Notes under the pieces: generated by a model
The model's input: only the letters and a program-made list of their open reading frames with translations
What the model was told of the DNA's origin: nothing
Databases searched by the model: none
NCBI RefSeq assembly: GCF_001269655.1
Contig: NZ_LHVE01000015.1
Span: 1-64,000 of the forward strand
Direction: 5' to 3'
Length of the DNA: 64,000 nucleotides
DNA from: Pseudomonas thivervalensis
Lineage (GTDB): Bacteria; Pseudomonadota; Gammaproteobacteria; Pseudomonadales; Pseudomonadaceae
Position numbers and translations under genes: made by a program
Part shown: piece by piece, positions 60,121 through 64,000 of the stretch
Layout of the letters: each line of letters starts with the position of its first letter
Position numbering within the stretch: position 1 is the stretch's first letter

Positions 60121-61862
60121 CAGCCACGCCCTCCTTCGGCTTTCAAGGGAATGACCGGTGCGGTATTGGCCTGCTGGGTCGGTGGCAGGTTATCCGGGGT
60201 AATGTTCATCAGGCGCAGGGTGCCGGACATCACTTTGCTGAACACCGGCGCCGAGACCAGGCCACCGAAGTAGCCCGCCTTGCTCGGCTCATCGATGACC
60301 ACGACGATGGCGTAGCGCGGGTCGCTCATCGGGCCGAAGCCGGCGAACAGCGAACGGTAGGAATTCTCGGCGTAGCCTTTGGTGCCCACGGAGGTTTTAC
60401 GGGCCGTACCCGACTTGCCTGCCACGTGATAGGCCGGTACCTGGGCACGATAGACACCACGCGGCGCCTCGATCACCTGTTGCAGCATGCCCTGCATGGT
60501 CTTGGCGACGTTTTCCGGGATCACCTGGGTGGCCTGCGGCGGCTTGTCGGTCTTGATCAGGGTCAGCGGTGCCATGCGCCCGTTGTTCGCCAGCGCGGAA
60601 AACGCGTGGACCAACTGGATCGCGGTCACGGAAACGCCGTAGCCGTAGGACAGCGTGGCGGTTTCAGCCTTGCGCCAGTCACGGTAGTTCGGCAGGTTGC
60701 CGACACGCTCGCCCGGGAAGCCCAGGCCGGTGTCCTGGCCGAGGCCGATTTTCTGGGCCAGGCGATAGATCGTTTCGCCGCCGATATCGAAGGCGATCTT
60801 GCTCATGCCGACGTTACTGGAGTTGATCAGGATGCCGGTCAGGTCGAGCACCGGGCCTTCGGTCTTGGACACGTCGCGGATGGTGTACTTGCCGATCTGC
60901 AGGGTGCCCGGGTAGACCTCGACGGTGTCGCTCGGTTTCCAGCGCCCGGTTTCCAGGGCAGCGGCCATGGACACGGCCTTCATGGTCGAACCCGGCTCGA
61001 ACACGTCGATCATCGCGCGGTTGCGCATCATCGCCGGCTGCAGGTTGCGACGGTTGTTCGGGTTGTAGGTCGGCTGGTTGACCATCGCCAGGATCTCGCC
61101 GGTCTTCACGTCCATGATCACCAGGCTGCCGGCCTTGGCACCGTTCTCGACGATGGCATTGCGCAGCTCGCGGTTGGCCAGGTATTGCAGGCGCAGGTCA
61201 ATGGACAACGCCAAGGGCTTGCCGGCCTTGGCGTTTTTGGTGACTTGGACATCCTTGATCAGCCTGCCGCGCCGGTCCTTGATGACCTGGCGCTTGCCGG
61301 CAACCCCGGCGAGCCATTCGTCGTAGGCCAGTTCGACCCCTTCGCGCCCTCGATCATCGATGTCGGTAAACCCGACCATGTGGGCAGTGACTTCACCGGC
61401 CGGGTAGAAACGCCGGAACTCTTCGATGCCGTAGACGCCGGGTACTTTCAAGTCGAGCACACTCTGGCCTTGCTCAGGCGTCAAGCCGCGCACCAGATAA
61501 ATGAATTCTTTGTTGGCTTGGGCTTCAAGACGCTCGGCCAGGGCCTTGGGGTCTTGCCCGAGGGCGGCGGCCAGGGCCGGCCATTTTTCCTTGGCCAGCT
61601 GCATTTCCTTGGCGTTGGCCCACAAGGTGGTCACCGGGGTGCTCACGGCCAGGGGTTCGCCATTGCGGTCGGTGATCAGGCCACGGTGCGCCGGAATCGG
61701 AATATGACGCACACTGCGAGCATCGCCCTGCCCCTTGAGGAAGTCACGGTCGACGACCTGCAGGTCGATGATGCGCCACGAAATCGCTGCCACCATGATC
61801 CCGAGCAAGCCCAGGACCAGACGAAACCGCCACGGGAACAGCGCCCCTTCGAGTTTCATCAT
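60120..61862 (-). CDS. ftsI: Septal peptidoglycan transpeptidase FtsI (PBP3)
   Basis: Class B penicillin-binding protein cross-linking septal peptidoglycan, target of several beta-lactams. 580 residues. One N-terminal membrane helix (LVLGLLGIMVAAISWRII), pedestal domain starting HIPIPAHRGLITDRNGEPLA, transpeptidase motifs S-x-x-K in EPGSTMKAVSMA, S-x-N in NSSNVGMSKIAF and KSG in HVAGKSGTARKTS. The first two codons are both ATG; start overlaps ftsL by 4 bases. Confidence 0.98.
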   Translation of the reverse strand: MMKLEGALFPWRFRLVLGLLGIMVAAISWRIIDLQVVDRDFLKGQGDARSVRHIPIPAHRGLITDRNGEPLAVSTPVTTLWANAKEMQLAKEKWPALAAALGQDPKALAERLEAQANKEFIYLVRGLTPEQGQSVLDLKVPGVYGIEEFRRFYPAGEVTAHMVGFTDIDDRGREGVELAYDEWLAGVAGKRQVIKDRRGRLIKDVQVTKNAKAGKPLALSIDLRLQYLANRELRNAIVENGAKAGSLVIMDVKTGEILAMVNQPTYNPNNRRNLQPAMMRNRAMIDVFEPGSTMKAVSMAAALETGRWKPSDTVEVYPGTLQIGKYTIRDVSKTEGPVLDLTGILINSSNVGMSKIAFDIGGETIYRLAQKIGLGQDTGLGFPGERVGNLPNYRDWRKAETATLSYGYGVSVTAIQLVHAFSALANNGRMAPLTLIKTDKPPQATQVIPENVAKTMQGMLQQVIEAPRGVYRAQVPAYHVAGKSGTARKTSVGTKGYAENSYRSLFAGFGPMSDPRYAIVVVIDEPSKAGYFGGLVSAPVFSKVMSGTLRLMNITPDNLPPTQQANTAPVIPLKAEGGRG

Positions 61863-62152
61863 GGCGCCACCATCTGCACTTCGGCGGCGCCGGGAATGCG
61901 CATTTTCAACTGTTCGGTGGCCAAGACTTCGATACGACTATGGGCGGTCCAGGTGCTCTGCTCCAGGATCAACCGGCCCCATTCGGCCTGCGCCTTGTCG
62001 CGCACGCTCAGTTCGTTGTAGAGGGTGTTGAGCAACTGCCGGTTCCAGTGCGCGCTATAGGACACGGCGATGGCCGACACGAGCACGCCGATAAACAGCA
62101 GCAGCATGAAAAAGCTGCCGCCAGGCAGGGGCTTGGCGAAGAGCTTGCTCAC
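61859..62152 (-). CDS. ftsL: Cell division protein FtsL
   Basis: 97-residue bitopic membrane protein with a short cytoplasmic part, one helix (FFMLLLFIGVLVSAIAVSYS) and a periplasmic coiled coil (LLNTLYNELSVRDKAQAEWG) that pairs with FtsB. Lies between rsmH and ftsI with 4-base overlaps on both sides. Sequence is weakly conserved in the family, so position supports the call. Confidence 0.96.
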   Translation of the reverse strand: MSKLFAKPLPGGSFFMLLLFIGVLVSAIAVSYSAHWNRQLLNTLYNELSVRDKAQAEWGRLILEQSTWTAHSRIEVLATEQLKMRIPGAAEVQMVAP

Positions 62153-63096
62153 CGCAACTTCTCCGCGACACGCATGACGGCGCTACGGGCACGTGGGTTG
62201 GCCTTGAGTTCGGCTTCGGAGGCGAACTGCGCTTTGCCATGGATCTTGATTTTCGGCACGAAGGCTTCGAAACGCACCGGCAGGTTGCGCGGCAGGTTAT
62301 CGGCCTCGCCCTTGGTGAGTTTGCGCATGAACAGTTTGACGATGCGGTCTTCCAGGGAATGGAAGCTGATCACCACCAGCCGACCGCCGATCTCCAGCGC
62401 TTCAAGCGCCGCTTCGAGACCGACCTCCAGATCGCCCAGTTCGTTATTGACGTGGATGCGCAAACCCTGGAAAGCACGGGTCGCCGGGTTCTTGCCCTTT
62501 TCCCAGGCCGGATTGGCAACCTTCAGCACCTCGGCCAGGTCGCCGGTGCGTTGGAAGGGCTTGATGTCGCGGCGTTCGACCACGGCGCGAGCCATGCGGC
62601 CGGAGAAACGCTCTTCACCGTATTCCTTGAAGACACGGGCGATTTCTTCCACCGGGGCGGTGTTGACGAATTCGGCGGCGCTGATGCCGCGGGACGGATC
62701 CATGCGCATGTCCAGCGGGCCGTCATTGAGGAAACTGAAGCCGCGCTCCGGGTCGTCCAGTTGCGGCGACGACACGCCCAGGTCAAGCAGCACGCCACTG
62801 ACCTTGCCCGCCAGGCCACGCTCGGCGACTTCCGCGCCCAGCTCGGCAAAGCTGCGCTGCACAACGACAAAGCGGCCGTCTTCGGCCGCTAGCGCTTGCC
62901 CGGTGGCAATCGCTTGAGGATCCTTGTCGAACCCCAGCAACCGGCCGTCCGGACCGAGCTGGCTGAGAATCAGCCGGCTGTGTCCGCCACGCCCGAACGT
63001 GCCGTCCAGATAGCAGCCATCAGGACGTACGGCGAGAGCCTCGACGGCTTCGTCAAGCAGTACGGTGATGTGGTTAAAGCCGCTATCAATAGTCAC
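62149..63096 (-). CDS. rsmH: 16S rRNA (cytosine-1402-N4)-methyltransferase RsmH
   Basis: SAM-dependent methyltransferase modifying C1402 in the ribosomal P site. 315 residues. Start region HITVLLDEAVEALAV, SAM motif DGTFGRGGHSRLILSQLG, and family stretches LLDLGVSSPQLDDPERGFSF and VVISFHSLEDRIVKLFMR. Second gene of the dcw cluster, overlapping mraZ by 4 bases. Confidence 0.98.
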   Translation of the reverse strand: MTIDSGFNHITVLLDEAVEALAVRPDGCYLDGTFGRGGHSRLILSQLGPDGRLLGFDKDPQAIATGQALAAEDGRFVVVQRSFAELGAEVAERGLAGKVSGVLLDLGVSSPQLDDPERGFSFLNDGPLDMRMDPSRGISAAEFVNTAPVEEIARVFKEYGEERFSGRMARAVVERRDIKPFQRTGDLAEVLKVANPAWEKGKNPATRAFQGLRIHVNNELGDLEVGLEAALEALEIGGRLVVISFHSLEDRIVKLFMRKLTKGEADNLPRNLPVRFEAFVPKIKIHGKAQFASEAELKANPRARSAVMRVAEKLR

Positions 63097-63548
63097 AGGA
63101 TCAAATCACGCAGTTCATCAGGCATGGCGCCCGGTTGTTGAATAGCAGCGAGGTCAGCGGCAGAAACCGCATTCCAGGCATCTTCGTCCCACAGCTGGAA
63201 CTTGTTCAGTTGGCCCACCAGCATCGCGCGCTTGTCCAGCTTGGCGTATTCGCGCAGGCGCGGCGGCACCAGGAAACGACCGCTGCCATCGAGTTCGAGG
63301 TCGACGGCATTACCGATCAGCAAGCGTTGCAGGCGGCGGTTTTCTTCACGCAACGAAGGCAGTGCGCGCAGTTTGGTTTCGATGATTTCCCACTCATCCA
63401 GAGGGTAAACACACAAACATGGGTCAACGGCATCGATCGTGACGATTAATTGCCCCGAACTTCGCGAAACGAGCTCGTCACGATACCGGCTGGGCATGGC
63501 GAGCCGGCCTTTTGCATCGAGACTGATAGCGTTAGCTCCGCGAAACAC
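63093..63548 (-). CDS. mraZ: Transcriptional regulator MraZ
   Basis: AbrB-fold, ring-shaped DNA-binding protein that in E. coli represses its own dcw operon. 151 residues. Two SpoVT/AbrB-like halves, starting MFRGANAISLDAKGRLAMPS and LELDGSGRFLVPPRLREYA, each with the conserved DxxGR motif. First gene of the cluster; its predicted binding repeats lie just upstream at 63590-63617. Confidence 0.97.
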   Translation of the reverse strand: MFRGANAISLDAKGRLAMPSRYRDELVSRSSGQLIVTIDAVDPCLCVYPLDEWEIIETKLRALPSLREENRRLQRLLIGNAVDLELDGSGRFLVPPRLREYAKLDKRAMLVGQLNKFQLWDEDAWNAVSAADLAAIQQPGAMPDELRDLIL

Positions 63549-63589
63549 GTCTGCGTTTCTCCACTTTTTGGCGTTTTACCTTCAAAAAA

Positions 63590-63617
63590 ACCCACTTCAT
63601 GCCACTTTCCGCCACTT
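63590..63617 (-). promoter_or_regulatory. Putative MraZ box upstream of mraZ
   Basis: Three GTGG units repeated every 10 bases on the minus strand (plus-strand CCAC at 63592, 63602 and 63612). MraZ is known to bind tandem TGGG-type repeats with 10-bp spacing between promoter and mraZ; number, spacing and position fit. A fourth GTGG is at 63561-63564, out of phase by one base. Confidence 0.75.
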
Positions 63618-63623
63618 GCGCAC

Positions 63624-63653
63624 ACTATAGGAATGCGCCCACCGCACCGTCAA
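63624..63653 (-). promoter_or_regulatory. Sigma-70 promoter of the dcw cluster
   Basis: On the minus strand TTGACG (plus 63648-63653), an 18-base spacer and TATAGT (plus 63624-63629). Transcription would start just before the MraZ box, so MraZ bound there could block it. Confidence 0.7.
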
Positions 63654-63860
63654 GGCGCGGAATGAAGGAAAAGCCTTATAGATCGGAGATTTAGGAGCGT
63701 TTCAGGAGGGGTAACAAGAATCTGACGTAGGAAAAGTCGCCTCAACCTGAAGCAACACAGGGGACTGCGCGCACAAGTTAAAGTGATTTATTAAGAGTAA
63801 GATTTTTTTGGTATTAGGAACTGCGTCTGCCAGCGATTCCGGCAGGAAGGGAAAAGGTGG

Positions 63861-64000
63861 AGAGTCGATCTGTAAGCCGGGTTCTGTCTTGAACAGTCAT
63901 TCGTCTACGATGGCCATCACTGGACATCTTTAGCAACCTACCCGGTCCCAGCGCGGGCCACGCCTTGGGACCCTATTTGGTCTTGCTCCAAGTGGGGTTT
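63861..64000 (-). ncRNA. rnpB: RNase P RNA, 3' part (gene continues beyond the window)
   Basis: Catalytic RNA that trims the 5' leader of tRNAs, bacterial type A. On the minus strand the sequence ends ACAGAACCCGGCTTACAGAT followed by CGACTCT, the well conserved 3' end of the molecule, which pairs with the 5' end (P1) outside the window. The stretch AGACGAATGACTG and the hairpin around GTCCCAAGGCGTGGCCCGCGC are also typical. About 140 of some 350 bases are visible. It is upstream of mraZ on the same strand, the usual pseudomonad order. Confidence 0.94.

Overview
The window comes from a Pseudomonas, most likely of the P. fluorescens group. The evidence is high G+C, a complete 12-gene alginate operon, the pseudomonad order of the division and cell wall (dcw) cluster, and many short palindromic repeats of the types common in fluorescent pseudomonads. 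No tRNA, rRNA operon, CRISPR array or prophage was seen.

Layout. (1) 1-311: right end of an IS3-family insertion sequence, sitting inside a REP palindrome. (2) 317-6714: an amino-acid ABC transporter binding protein, moaC-moaD-moaE (molybdopterin), a PhoH/PIN ATPase, a divergent polysaccharide deacetylase and yaaA. (3) 6715-24202: an 810-bp regulatory region, then algD-alg8-alg44-algK-algE-algG-algX-algL-algI-algJ-algF-algA. AlgA and AlgD make GDP-mannuronate. Alg8 and Alg44 polymerise it under c-di-GMP control. AlgK, AlgE, AlgG, AlgX and AlgL form the periplasmic and outer-membrane export, epimerisation and lyase machinery. AlgI, AlgJ, AlgF and AlgX acetylate the polymer. (4) 24275-28670: an accessory pair, an orphan TcC-like RHS toxin with a ParB-like tail and a halovibrin-like lipoprotein. 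Both are preceded by nearly the same palindrome. (5) 28872-36873: a small membrane protein, an SDR enzyme, an aromatic-acid type efflux set (NodT outer-membrane factor, FUSC pump, DUF1656, HlyD adaptor) with a divergent LysR regulator, and a small conserved-looking protein. (6) 37216-45260: an RND adaptor and pump followed by a metal-type two-component system, then a membrane diguanylate cyclase. (7) 45714-63548, minus strand: the dcw cluster mraZ-rsmH-ftsL-ftsI-murE-murF-mraY-murD-ftsW-murG-murC-ddlB-ftsQ-ftsA-ftsZ, then lpxC, with a recognisable promoter and MraZ box upstream. (8) 63861-64000: 3' part of the RNase P RNA gene.

The most unusual theme is the activity of repeats inside genes. 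A complete REP pair lies in frame within the signal-peptide coding region of algK. A different repeat supplies the C-terminus and stop codon of the NodT-family efflux protein. The IS3 element at the left edge has also landed in a REP. The second theme is the TcC-like/halovibrin-like pair with a shared putative operator and no adjacent immunity gene. The regulatory region of algD also carries an AlgU-type promoter candidate with helically phased repeats just upstream.
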